A stretch of 21,283 nucleotides of DNA, from contig JBBRFB010000050.1 in the NCBI GenBank assembly GCA_038225015.1, forward strand, positions 1 through 21,283, given 5' to 3'. The position numbers and the translations under genes are program-made. The notes below the pieces were generated by a model. It searched no databases, had not been told where the DNA came from, and worked only from the letters and a program-made list of their open reading frames with translations. Position 1 is the stretch's first letter; each line of letters begins with the position of its first letter. Below are positions 1-6,982 of this stretch, piece after piece. This DNA comes from Schlegelella_A sp038225015. Lineage in GTDB: Bacteria > Pseudomonadota > Gammaproteobacteria > Burkholderiales > Burkholderiaceae_C.

Positions 1-421
1 GCTCGCTGATGTCGGCCTTTCGGTAGTTGACGGCCACCTGGTCGGCGAGCATGGGCTTCTTCTCGTAGATGCGCAGGATCGCGCCGTGGGCGACGACGCA
101 ATAGAGGCACGCGTTGGCGCCGCTGGTGGCGACGATGATCATCTCCTTCTCGCCCTTCGTCAGGTGGCCTTCGCGCAGCAGCAGCGCGTCGTGGTAGGCG
201 AAGAAGGCGCGGAACTCGGCGGGTCGGTGCGAGAAGGCGAGGAAGACGTTCGGCACGAAGCCGGCCTTGTCCTGCACCTCGAGGATCTTGGTGCGGATGT
301 CGTCCGGCAGGTCGGCCAGCGGCGGCACCGGAAAGCGGCTGATCGGCGGCTGTTCGACGGGGGTCGTGGTGGTGGTGGTGGCGGTGGTGGCGGTGGTCGT
401 GCGGGTGTCGGTCATGGTCAT
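1..421 (-). CDS. AhpD-like / carboxymuconolactone decarboxylase-family protein, partial (3' end beyond window)
   Basis: The minus-strand frame starts at ATG 421-419, overlaps the msbA stop codon by 4 bp (ATGA) and runs off the left edge after 140 codons. An AGGA lies just upstream of the start. After a Thr-rich leader (about residues 5-20) comes PPLADLPDDIRTKILEVQDK, then GFVPNVFLAFSHRP and a C-x-x-C-x-x-x-H motif (CLYCVVAH), the redox/proton-relay signature of AhpD-like proteins. The pattern fits the peroxidase-related subgroup of the carboxymuconolactone decarboxylase family, usually about 180-200 residues; the true substrate is unknown. The 4-bp overlap suggests translational coupling to msbA. 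The Thr run is encoded by a GGT/GGC trinucleotide tract (about 361-402) and may vary in length in frame. Family call firm; physiological role not inferable. Confidence 0.8.
   Translation of the reverse strand, partial: MTMTDTRTTTATTATTTTTTPVEQPPISRFPVPPLADLPDDIRTKILEVQDKAGFVPNVFLAFSHRPAEFRAFFAYHDALLLREGHLTKGEKEMIIVATSGANACLYCVVAHGAILRIYEKKPMLADQVAVNYRKADISE
361..402. repeat. GGT/GGC trinucleotide tract encoding a poly-Thr stretch
   Basis: The plus strand reads as repeated GGT with interspersed GGC and GTC units, and encodes 10-12 near-consecutive threonines on the minus strand at the N-terminus of the AhpD-like protein. A triplet unit means slippage would change protein length without breaking frame. 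Confidence 0.7.
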
Positions 422-2154
422 TTCCTGAATTGAAGCGCGTGCAGTCGCGCGTAGAGGCCGCCCGAGGCGAGCAGCTCGGTGTGGTTCGCTTGCTCGACGA
501 CGCGGCCGGCGTCGAGGGTGACGATGCGATCGGCATGCTCGATGGTCGAGAGCCGGTGCGCGATGACGAGGCTGGTGCGGCCGCGCATCAGCGTCTCCAG
601 CGCCTCTTGTACCAGTCGCTCCGATTCCGAGTCGAGCGCGGACGTTGCCTCGTCGAGGATCAGGATCGGCGCGTCCTTGTAGATGGCGCGGGCGATGGCC
701 AGGCGCTGCCGCTGCCCGCCCGAAAGCTCGCCGGCGTTGTGGCCGACGACGGTGTCGATGCCCTGGGGCAGCGAGTCCGCGAACTCCAGCAGGTTCGCGC
801 CGGCGAGCGCCGAGCGGACACGGTCGCGGTCGATGGTCGCGCCGAGCGCCACGTTGGCGGCGACGCTGTCGTTGAAGAGCGAGACGTCCTGGCTGACGAG
901 CGCGAACTGGCGTCGCAGCGCATCGACGTTCCACTCGGCGAGCGGCCGGCCGTCGAGCAACAGCGTGCCCGAGGTCGGCTCGAGAAAGCGCGGCAGCAGG
1001 TTGACGATCGTCGTCTTGCCTGCTCCCGAGGGGCCGACGAGCGCCACCGCCTCGCCCGGCTTCAGCTCCAGGCTGATGTCGTCGACGGCCGGTGGCTGAT
1101 CGTCGCGGTAGGCGAGGCTGACGTGGCGGAATTCGATGTGCCCGCGCGCCCGGCCCGGATCGAAGCTGCCGCCGCCCTGCGCCGGCGACGTGTCGATCAG
1201 GGCCACGCCTCGCTCGAGGGCGGCCAAGCCGCGGGTCACCGGCGCCGAGATCTCCGAAAGATGCTTCATCGGCGAGATCAGTTGCAGCAGCGCCGTGATG
1301 AAGGCGATGAAGCCGCCGATCGTGGCCTGGTCGCGCCCGCTCTGCCAGATGGCGGCGGTGAACACGGCGGCCAGGGCGAACGACGCCAGCACCTGGGTCA
1401 GTGGCGTCATCGTTGCAGCGGCGATCACCGCCTTCAACGACAGCCGTCGCAGGCGATCGCTCAAGGCATGGAAGCGCGACGACTGCGCCGGCCCCGCCGC
1501 GTGCAGGCGCACGCTCTTCCAGGCGAGCACGTTTTCCTCGACCGCGTAGGCCAGATCGTCGGTGGCGCGCTGCGCCTCGACGGTAAAACGGTGCAAGCGC
1601 TTGCCGTAGTAGCGCATGACCAGCCCCACCGCCGGCAGCAGCACGGCGACGATCAAGGTGAGCTGCCAGTTGAGGTAGAGCAGCACGACCAGCATCGCCA
1701 CCAGCACGAGCGAATCGCGGACCAGGCTCTGCAGCGAGTAGACGAGCTGCGTGGCGCCGTTCTGGACCTCGAAGGTGAGGGTGTTGATCAGGTTGCTCGC
1801 CGTGCTGCGCGTGAAGAGCGCGGGCTCGGCGTCGAGGAGCCGGCGGAACATCGCCTCGCGCATGTCCATGACACCTCGATTGGCCGCCCACGAGAGGCCG
1901 TACTGCGAGACGAAGCCCGCGAGGCCTCGAATGAGCGTCAGGCCGATGATGGCGGTCGGCACCGTCCAGAGGGGCACGCCGCCGAGCCGAAAGCCATGGT
2001 CGATCAGCCACTTCAGGAGCAGCGGGATCGCAGGCTCGGTCGCGGCGCCGACGATGGCGCCGGCCAACGCCAGTCCGAAGCCGCGCCGGCTGCCCGCGAA
2101 AAAGGGAGCGATGCGGGCGAGGCGTGAGCGAAGCGTCGGCCCGGAAGACGTCAT
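418..2154 (-). CDS. msbA: MsbA-type lipid A/LPS-core flippase (ABC exporter half-transporter)
   Basis: 578 residues, the normal length of MsbA. The N-terminal half (about 20-320) is a six-helix ABC exporter domain. The C-terminal ATPase has Walker A GPSGAGKTT (374-382), Q-loop SQDVSLFND (about 421), signature LSGGQ (477-481), Walker B LILDE (497-501) and switch His 533 (AHRLST). MsbA homodimers flip core-lipid A across the inner membrane using ATP. Generic multidrug half-exporters look similar; the divergently placed LPS-core glycosyltransferase supports the MsbA call. ATG 2154 is the first start in frame and gives a complete N-terminus. The stop overlaps the start of the downstream AhpD-like gene. 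Confidence 0.88.
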   Translation of the reverse strand: MTSSGPTLRSRLARIAPFFAGSRRGFGLALAGAIVGAATEPAIPLLLKWLIDHGFRLGGVPLWTVPTAIIGLTLIRGLAGFVSQYGLSWAANRGVMDMREAMFRRLLDAEPALFTRSTASNLINTLTFEVQNGATQLVYSLQSLVRDSLVLVAMLVVLLYLNWQLTLIVAVLLPAVGLVMRYYGKRLHRFTVEAQRATDDLAYAVEENVLAWKSVRLHAAGPAQSSRFHALSDRLRRLSLKAVIAAATMTPLTQVLASFALAAVFTAAIWQSGRDQATIGGFIAFITALLQLISPMKHLSEISAPVTRGLAALERGVALIDTSPAQGGGSFDPGRARGHIEFRHVSLAYRDDQPPAVDDISLELKPGEAVALVGPSGAGKTTIVNLLPRFLEPTSGTLLLDGRPLAEWNVDALRRQFALVSQDVSLFNDSVAANVALGATIDRDRVRSALAGANLLEFADSLPQGIDTVVGHNAGELSGGQRQRLAIARAIYKDAPILILDEATSALDSESERLVQEALETLMRGRTSLVIAHRLSTIEHADRIVTLDAGRVVEQANHTELLASGGLYARLHALQFRK

Positions 2155-2223
2155 GGCGGGCGATTATCGGCGCCGGTCGCGGCTCGCCGACCGCGTCGGG
2201 CGGGGCGGCGCCGCAGCGTCCCG

Positions 2224-2252
2224 TTCGGACCCCGGCGCGCCCTGCCTACAAT
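2224..2252 (+). promoter_or_regulatory. Putative sigma70 promoter for the glycosyltransferase gene
   Basis: TTCGGA (2224-2229), 17 bp, then TACAAT (2247-2252) in the 123-bp divergent gap between msbA and the glycosyltransferase. The -10 is 5/6 consensus and the -35 only 3/6. It would give a leader of about 20 nt before ATG 2278. Seen by eye only. Confidence 0.4.
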
Positions 2253-2277
2253 CGGCCTGCCATCGAGCCTTGGTCGC

Positions 2278-3054
2278 ATGCGATCCGACACGCTCTCGGT
2301 CATCCTCATCACCCGCAACGAATCGACCCATATCGACGCCTGCCTTGCGTCGGTGGCGTTCGCCGACGAATGGATCGTCGTCGATTCGGGCAGCACGGAC
2401 GACACCTGCGAACGGGCCCGCCGATTCGGTGCCAACGTCACGTCTTCGGCCGACTGGCCCGGCTTCGGCGTGCAGAAGCAGCGCGCTCTCGACCGCGCGA
2501 CCGGCACGTGGGTCTTCGCGATCGACGCCGACGAGCGGGTCACCCCCGAGCTGGCGGCAAGCATCCGCCGGGCCGTGGCCGACGCCCCCGAGAACGGGCC
2601 GGCGGCCTATTCGCTCTCCCGCCTGTCGAGCTTCTGTGGCCGCTGGATGCGCCATGGCGACTGGTATCCGGACCGCGTGGTCCGCCTGTTCCGGCGTGGC
2701 CAGGCCCGTTTCTCGGACGATCTCGTGCACGAGCGCCTCCTGGTCGAGGGCTCCGTCGGCCGGCTCGACGGGGAGCTACTGCACCACACCATGCCCGACC
2801 TCGAGCACGCGCTCGACAAGATGAACCGCTATTCGAGCGGCCGCGCCGACGACCTGGCCGGGCGCGGCGCCAAGGGCGGGCTGGGCAGTGGGATCGGCCA
2901 CGGCCTCTGGGCGTTTTTTCGCAGCTACGTCGTCAAGCGCGGCTTTCTCGACGGTTCCGCCGGCTTCGTGCTGGCCGCCTACATCGCCGAAGGCACCTTC
3001 TGGCGCCACCTCAAGACGGTGGAGCGCGCACGCCGCTTGCCAAACAACGCCTAG
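2278..3054 (+). CDS. Family 2 glycosyltransferase, WaaE/KdtX-like (LPS core)
   Basis: 258 residues. It opens with the GT-A fold strand LSVILITRNES and continues with EWIVVDSGSTDDT, a nucleotide-sugar-binding region. The metal-binding DxD-type motif is AIDADERV (D83/D85), and the acceptor-side segment contains WYPDRVVRLFRRG and VHERLLV, typical of WaaE/KdtX proteins, which add a beta-linked hexose to heptose I of the LPS inner core. Length matches that family (about 250-260). It is a cytoplasmic, membrane-associated enzyme. Divergent from msbA and 51 bp before the tolB start chosen here. The start codon lacks an obvious Shine-Dalgarno, consistent with a short leader. The exact sugar transferred cannot be told from sequence. 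Confidence 0.85.
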   Translation: MRSDTLSVILITRNESTHIDACLASVAFADEWIVVDSGSTDDTCERARRFGANVTSSADWPGFGVQKQRALDRATGTWVFAIDADERVTPELAASIRRAVADAPENGPAAYSLSRLSSFCGRWMRHGDWYPDRVVRLFRRGQARFSDDLVHERLLVEGSVGRLDGELLHHTMPDLEHALDKMNRYSSGRADDLAGRGAKGGLGSGIGHGLWAFFRSYVVKRGFLDGSAGFVLAAYIAEGTFWRHLKTVERARRLPNNA

Positions 3055-3105
3055 CCTGGACCCGACTCAGTGAACCTTCGCGCCAAAGACGACTCTCGTT
3101 CATTC

Positions 3106-4377
3106 ATGCTCGATCGAAGGACCTTCTGCGCGGCCACTGCCGCCGGCATCTCAGCGCCCGCCTGGGCGCAGTTCCGGGTCGAGATCAGCGGCGTCGGCGC
3201 CACCCAGCTGCCGATCGCGATTCCCGCCTTCCGCGACGAAGACCGCGTCGCGCAGCCGCCGTCGGCCGTCATCCGTGCCGACCTGGCGCGCAGCGGCGTC
3301 TTTCGCATCGTCGACGCCAGCGTCGCGCTCGACGAGACGAGCCAGCCGGCGATGGCCGACTGGCGCTCGCGCAACGTCGATGCCCTGGTCGGCGGCTCGC
3401 TCGCCCGGCTCGCCGACGGTCGCTTCGACCTTCGCTTCAAGCTCTGGGACGTCGTCAAGGGCAGCGAGCTCGGCGGCCAGAGCAGCGCCGTCGAGGCGCC
3501 GGAGCTCCGCCTGGCGGCGCACCGGATCGCCGACTTCATCTACGAAAAGCTCACCGGCGAGAAGGGCGTCTTCTCCACCCGCATCGCGTACGTGACGCGC
3601 TCCGGATCCCGGCACACGCTGCGCGTCTCCGACGCCGACGGCCTGAACGACCAGGTCGCGCTCAACAGCGGCCAGCCGATCATCTCGCCGGCCTGGTCGC
3701 CGAACGGCAAGGAGCTGGCCTATGTGTCGTTCGAGCGGCAGAAGGCCGTGGTCTTCGTGCACAACGTCGCCACCGGCGAGCGGCGTGCCATCGCCGACTT
3801 TCGCGGCTCGAACAGCGCCCCGGCCTGGGCGCCCGACGGTCAGCGCCTGGCGGTGACGCTCTCGCGCGACGGCGGCTCGCAGCTGTTCTCGATCGGCAAG
3901 AACGGCGAGAGCCCGCACCGGCTCGCCACCAGCCCGGCGATCGACACCGAAGCCGAATACACCGCCGACGGCCGCACCCTCTACTTCACCAGCGATCGAG
4001 GCGGCGCCCCGCAGATCTACCGCATGCCCGCCGGCGGCGGACCGGCAGAGCGCGTCACCTTCGCCGGCGCCTACAACATCAGCCCGACGGTGAGCCCCGA
4101 CGGCCGCCTGCTTGCCTATGTCGCGCGCAGCGGCAATGCCTTTCGCCTGTCGCTGCTCGACCTGGCGACCCCGGGCGCGCAACCGACCGTGATCACCGAC
4201 ACCACCGACGACGAGCACCCGAGCTTCGCCCCGAATGGCCGGCTCCTGCTCTATGCGACCAAACTGCAGGGCCGCAGCGTGTTGATGACGACCACGCTCG
4301 ATGGCAAGATCAAGGCTCGCCTGCCATCGGCCACGGCCGATCTGCGCGAGCCTGTGTGGGGGCCGTTCGGGCGCTGA
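3106..4377 (+). CDS. tolB: TolB, periplasmic beta-propeller of the Tol-Pal system
   Basis: 423 residues from ATG 3106. An in-frame GTG at 3070 would add 12 residues, and neither has a strong ribosome site. A signal peptide (about 1-22, ending APAWA before QFRVEISG) is followed by the TolB N-terminal domain (TQLPIAIPAF, GVFRIVD). Then come PD40 propeller repeats: PAWSPNGKELAYVS, PAWAPDGQRLAVTL, AEYTADGRTLYFTSDRGG, PTVSPDGRLLAYVA and PSFAPNGRLLLYAT. TolB binds Pal and TolA and supports outer-membrane constriction at division. The signal peptide carries RRTF at its n-region, so export could be by Tat rather than Sec. tolQRA are not in the window. Confidence 0.95.
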   Translation: MLDRRTFCAATAAGISAPAWAQFRVEISGVGATQLPIAIPAFRDEDRVAQPPSAVIRADLARSGVFRIVDASVALDETSQPAMADWRSRNVDALVGGSLARLADGRFDLRFKLWDVVKGSELGGQSSAVEAPELRLAAHRIADFIYEKLTGEKGVFSTRIAYVTRSGSRHTLRVSDADGLNDQVALNSGQPIISPAWSPNGKELAYVSFERQKAVVFVHNVATGERRAIADFRGSNSAPAWAPDGQRLAVTLSRDGGSQLFSIGKNGESPHRLATSPAIDTEAEYTADGRTLYFTSDRGGAPQIYRMPAGGGPAERVTFAGAYNISPTVSPDGRLLAYVARSGNAFRLSLLDLATPGAQPTVITDTTDDEHPSFAPNGRLLLYATKLQGRSVLMTTTLDGKIKARLPSATADLREPVWGPFGR

Positions 4378-4430
4378 ACCAAGAGCCCTTCCCGCGGGCC
4401 TGAGGCGCGCATTTCAAAAAAGGAAAGTCC

Positions 4431-4976
4431 ATGAAGACCACCCATCGCCACCTTCTCACCCTCCTGGCTGCCGCCTCGCTCGCCGCCTGCTCGAGCGTGC
4501 CGCTCGACAGCAACGCGCCGGTCGAGAGCCGCACCGGGGCCGCCGTGGTGCCCGGCAACGGCACGGCCGGGCGAGACGGTGCCGGTACCTCGCAGACGCG
4601 AGTCGCTTCCGTCGACGTCACCGCGAACAATGCCGCGGCGATGTCGAACCTGCCGCGCACGGTGTATTTCGACTTCGACAGCTATGTCGTGAAGGACGAG
4701 TACCGGCCGGTGATCGAGGCGAACGCCAAGGCGCTGTCCACCAATCGCAAGGCGCACGTCACGGTCGAAGGCAACACCGACGACCGCGGCAGCAGCGAGT
4801 ACAACCTTGCGCTCGGCCAGCGCCGTGCCGAATCGGTGGTGAAGGCCCTTACCCTGCTCGGTGCCGAGCCGAACCAGCTCGAGGCGGTGAGCTTCGGCAA
4901 GGAGCGGCCGGCGGTGCAGGGCGAGAACGAGGAAGCGTGGGCGAAGAACCGCCGCGCCGAGCTGGCCCGGCGGTGA
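4431..4976 (+). CDS. pal: Pal, peptidoglycan-associated outer-membrane lipoprotein
   Basis: 181 residues. It has a lipoprotein signal with lipobox LAAC (Cys20 would be the lipidated residue), a low-complexity linker, then an OmpA-C domain (about 78-180). That domain starts TVYFDFDSYVV and contains the peptidoglycan-binding segment NTDDRGSSEYNLALGQRRAESV. A clear ribosome site (AAAGGAAAG, about 4419-4427) precedes ATG 4431. Pal anchors the outer membrane to peptidoglycan and partners with TolB, encoded 53 bp upstream. The stop overlaps the GTG start of cpoB (GTGA), indicating translational coupling. Confidence 0.96.
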   Translation: MKTTHRHLLTLLAAASLAACSSVPLDSNAPVESRTGAAVVPGNGTAGRDGAGTSQTRVASVDVTANNAAAMSNLPRTVYFDFDSYVVKDEYRPVIEANAKALSTNRKAHVTVEGNTDDRGSSEYNLALGQRRAESVVKALTLLGAEPNQLEAVSFGKERPAVQGENEEAWAKNRRAELARR

Positions 4977-5773
4977 GCTTGCGCCTGTTTCCGGGCGCAC
5001 AGAAGGCCGCCGCGGCGGCCTTCTTCGTCGGCGTCGCTTGCGTCGCACTGCCCGCGCATGCCGGCCTCTTCGACGACGATGAAGCGCGCCGCGCCATCCT
5101 CGACCTGCGCCAGAAGCTCGAGCAGAGCAACGAGCAGGCGAGGGCGCGCCAGACGGAGCAGATGACGCAGATGGCCGACCAGATCAGCCAGATGAAGCGC
5201 GCCCTGCTCGAGCTGAACAGCCAGATCGAGCTGCAGCGGTCCGACAACGCCAAGCTGCGAGGCCAGATCGAGCAGCTCACGCGCGACATCGCCGAGGTGC
5301 AGAGGAAGCAGTCCGACATCGCGCAGGGGGTCGACGAGCGGATGCGGCGCTTCGAGCCGCAGAAGGTGACCGAGGGCGACAAGGAGTTCCTCGCCGACCC
5401 CGAGGAAAAGCGCCAGTACGACGACGCCCTTGCTGCCTTTCGCAAGGGCGACTTCGATCGCGCCGCGTCGTCGTTCGGCGGCCTGCTGAAGCGCTACCCG
5501 AACACCGGCTACCGGGAGGCGTCGCTCTTCTGGCTCGGCAACGCGCAGTACGCCCGGCGCGACTACAAGGAGGCGATTGCCACGTTCCGCAGCCTCGTGG
5601 CCGCCATGCCGCAGAGCCCCCGGGCGCCGGAATCGCTGCTCGCCATCGCCAACTGCCAGGCCGAGTTGAAGGATGCGAAGGCGGCGCGCAAGACGATCGA
5701 CGAGCTGCTGAAGACCTACCCGAAATCGGAAGCGGCGCAAGCTGGCCGGGAGCGCCTCGCTGCGCTGCGATGA
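4973..5773 (+). CDS. cpoB: CpoB/YbgF, periplasmic Tol-Pal-associated TPR protein
   Basis: 266 residues from GTG 4973, which overlaps the pal stop as GTGA. The frame stays open far upstream, but GTG 4973 gives a proper signal peptide (hydrophobic AAAAAFFVGVACVALPAHA, cleavage before GLFDDDEARRAI), so it is preferred. A Gln/Glu-rich coiled coil (about 37-125, with MTQMADQISQMKRALLELNS) is followed by a C-terminal TPR domain (about 145-263) starting QYDDALAAFRKGDFDRAASSF. CpoB links outer-membrane constriction with septal peptidoglycan synthesis by acting on TolA and PBP1B; that role is from the family. Its stop overlaps the tcdA start. Confidence 0.93.
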   Translation: MSLRLFPGAQKAAAAAFFVGVACVALPAHAGLFDDDEARRAILDLRQKLEQSNEQARARQTEQMTQMADQISQMKRALLELNSQIELQRSDNAKLRGQIEQLTRDIAEVQRKQSDIAQGVDERMRRFEPQKVTEGDKEFLADPEEKRQYDDALAAFRKGDFDRAASSFGGLLKRYPNTGYREASLFWLGNAQYARRDYKEAIATFRSLVAAMPQSPRAPESLLAIANCQAELKDAKAARKTIDELLKTYPKSEAAQAGRERLAALR

Positions 5774-6591
5774 ACGTCGCCGCCGCTCTCGCGGAGTCGC
5801 CCGAGGCGCCGCTCGACGCCGATCTCGAACGCCGCTTCGGCGGCCTGCGCCGCCTCTACGGCGACGCCGCCTACCAGCGCATTCGCGCTGCCGGCGTTGC
5901 CATCGTCGGTGTCGGCGGTGTCGGTTCGTGGGCGGCCGAGGCCCTGGCGCGCAGCGGCTTCGCTGCGCTGACCCTGATCGACCTCGACCACGTCGCCGAG
6001 TCGAACGTGAACCGCCAGGTCCAGGCGCTCGGCAGCACCCTCGGCATGGCCAAGGTCGACGCCCTCGCCCGGCGCGTGGCCGACATCCATCCCGGGTGCC
6101 ACGTGACGCAGGTCGAGGAGTTCGTCGACGCTGGCAACTGGCCTGGCCTGATGAGTGGAAGGGCCGCCGACGTCGTCATCGATGCCTGCGACGACGTTCG
6201 CGCCAAGACCGTCCTGGCCGCCTGGGCCCTTGAGACGGGCGCGTCGCTCGTCGTCGTCGGTGCTGCCGGCGGCAAGCGGCACGCCGAGCGCGTCGAAGTG
6301 GGCGACCTGGCGACCGCCACCCACGACCCGATCCTCGCCGCGCTGCGGCAGCGGCTGCGCAAGCTGCACGGCGCGCCTCGGCTGGGCGACATCGGCCTGC
6401 GTTGCGTTTTCTCGCGCGAAGCGGTGGTCCGCCCCGGTGGCGCCGCCAACGACGTCGACGGCTCGCTCAATTGCAGCGGCTACGGCTCGAGCGTCGCGGT
6501 GACCGCAAGCTTCGGCATGGTCGCCGCGACCCTGGCGCTGGAATCCGCCGCGCTCGCCGGGGCCCGGTCGCCGAGGTCTGCCACCTTATAA
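5770..6591 (+). CDS. tcdA: TcdA-like tRNA threonylcarbamoyladenosine dehydratase (ThiF/E1 family)
   Basis: 273 residues, close to E. coli TcdA (268). The family entry segment RRFGGLRRLYGDAAYQRIRAA precedes the Rossmann loop GVGGVGSWAAEALARSG (47-63), then TLIDLDHVAESNVNRQVQ, which carries the E1-type Asp and Asn/Arg residues, and later VVIDACDDVRAKT. TcdA uses ATP to cyclise t6A37 to ct6A in ANN-decoding tRNAs. It is placed directly before two tRNA-Lys genes, whose A37 is a t6A/ct6A site; this adjacency is suggestive but may be coincidence. ATG 5770 overlaps the cpoB stop (ATGA). The stop codon lies inside the -10 box of the following tRNA promoter. Confidence 0.9.
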   Translation: MNVAAALAESPEAPLDADLERRFGGLRRLYGDAAYQRIRAAGVAIVGVGGVGSWAAEALARSGFAALTLIDLDHVAESNVNRQVQALGSTLGMAKVDALARRVADIHPGCHVTQVEEFVDAGNWPGLMSGRAADVVIDACDDVRAKTVLAAWALETGASLVVVGAAGGKRHAERVEVGDLATATHDPILAALRQRLRKLHGAPRLGDIGLRCVFSREAVVRPGGAANDVDGSLNCSGYGSSVAVTASFGMVAATLALESAALAGARSPRSATL

Positions 6592-6592
6592 T
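6587..6592 (+). promoter_or_regulatory. Consensus -10 box (TATAAT) for the tRNA-Lys genes
   Basis: A perfect TATAAT overlaps the tcdA stop TAA (6589-6591) and lies 12 bp before the tRNA-Lys(UUU) 5' end. It is followed by a GC-rich discriminator typical of stable-RNA promoters. No convincing -35 is visible 17 bp upstream. Confidence 0.55.
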
Positions 6593-6604
6593 CGTGGGCT
6601 CGGC

Positions 6605-6677
6605 GGGTTGTTAGCTCAGTTGGTAGAGCAGCGGACTTTTAATCCGTAGGTCGTGGGTTCGAGCCCCGCACAACCCA
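6605..6677 (+). tRNA. tRNA-Lys (anticodon UUU)
   Basis: 73 nt. The acceptor GGGTTGT pairs fully with ACAACCC (6670-6676), discriminator A6677. D-stem GCTC/GAGC, anticodon stem GCGGA/TCCGT with loop CTTTTAA (anticodon 6638-6640 = TTT), T-arm GTGGG-TTCGAGC-CCCGC. CCA is not encoded; the next bases are CAC. Confidence 0.97.
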
Positions 6678-6706
6678 CACCTACCCACCGAGACGCATCA
6701 GTTTTC

Positions 6707-6782
6707 GGGCTCTTAGCTCAGTTGGTAGAGCAGCGGACTCTTAATCCGTAGGTCGAGTGTTCGAGTCACTCAGGGCCCACCA
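6707..6782 (+). tRNA. tRNA-Lys (anticodon CUU)
   Basis: 76 nt including an encoded CCA (6780-6782). Acceptor GGGCTCT pairs with AGGGCCC with one T-G wobble. The D-arm and anticodon stem match the preceding tRNA; loop CTCTTAA gives anticodon CTT (6740-6742). T-arm GAGTG-TTCGAGT-CACTC. It lies 29 bp after tRNA-Lys(UUU). Its 3' end faces a recombinase scrap and is the likely integration site of a past element. Confidence 0.97.
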
Positions 6783-6783
6783 G

Positions 6784-6823
6784 AAAAATCAAGGGGTTAG
6801 CTCATTCGGGCTAGCCCCTTGAT
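6784..6823 (-). terminator. Rho-independent terminator for leftward transcripts
   Basis: A 14-bp stem (6788-6801 with 6810-6823, one G-T pair) encloses an 8-nt loop. On the minus strand the stem is followed by a run of five T (plus-strand A 6784-6788). It terminates transcription from the MFS/integrase-scrap side just before the tRNA-Lys(CUU) 3' end. On the plus strand no T run follows. Confidence 0.75.
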
Positions 6824-6826
6824 CCT

Positions 6827-6982
6827 TCACCGTAGCGAAAACGAGCCACCGAGCTTCTGCAGATCGTGGGTCGGAACTCCTGCCTGGCGGTGCCAGGTGG
6901 CGAAGGCGTGCCGCAAGTCATGCCAGCGGAAGTCCTCGATCTCGGCCCGTTCGTTGCCCTGGCGCAGCCGGGTCGCCACCAT
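6827..6982 (-). pseudogene. C-terminal fragment of a tyrosine recombinase (phage/island integrase)
   Basis: A 51-codon minus-strand frame. From about 6949 down it reads DFRWHDLRHAFATWHRQAG followed by VPTHDLQKLGG, the box II H-x-x-R region of tyrosine recombinases, where it normally precedes the catalytic H/W and nucleophile Tyr. The match stops at LGG, five codons before a TGA, so the segment with the nucleophile Tyr is missing, as are the N-terminal and core domains. It overlaps the 3' end of the MFS gene in another frame. Position beside tRNA-Lys(CUU) and a terminator is typical of an integrated element. Catalytically dead as seen. Confidence 0.8.

Noticed and set aside
430..2127. Long plus-strand open frame antisense to msbA
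   Set aside because: It is rich in Arg, Ala, Gln and His without any domain, and exists only because of GC-rich codon use opposite msbA, which has all its ATPase motifs.
2124..4403. Very long plus-strand open frame across the glycosyltransferase and tolB
   Set aside because: It is an out-of-frame, Arg/Pro-rich translation of two well-recognised genes.
4301..4972. Upstream extension of the cpoB frame through tolB and pal
   Set aside because: The frame is open but out of register with pal. GTG 4973 gives a signal peptide and a coupled start.
6757..6782. Second copy of the tRNA-Lys(CUU) 3' end as an attR site
   Set aside because: I looked for repeats of the segment around CAGGGCCCACCA in the rest of the window by eye and found none; the partner site may lie outside.
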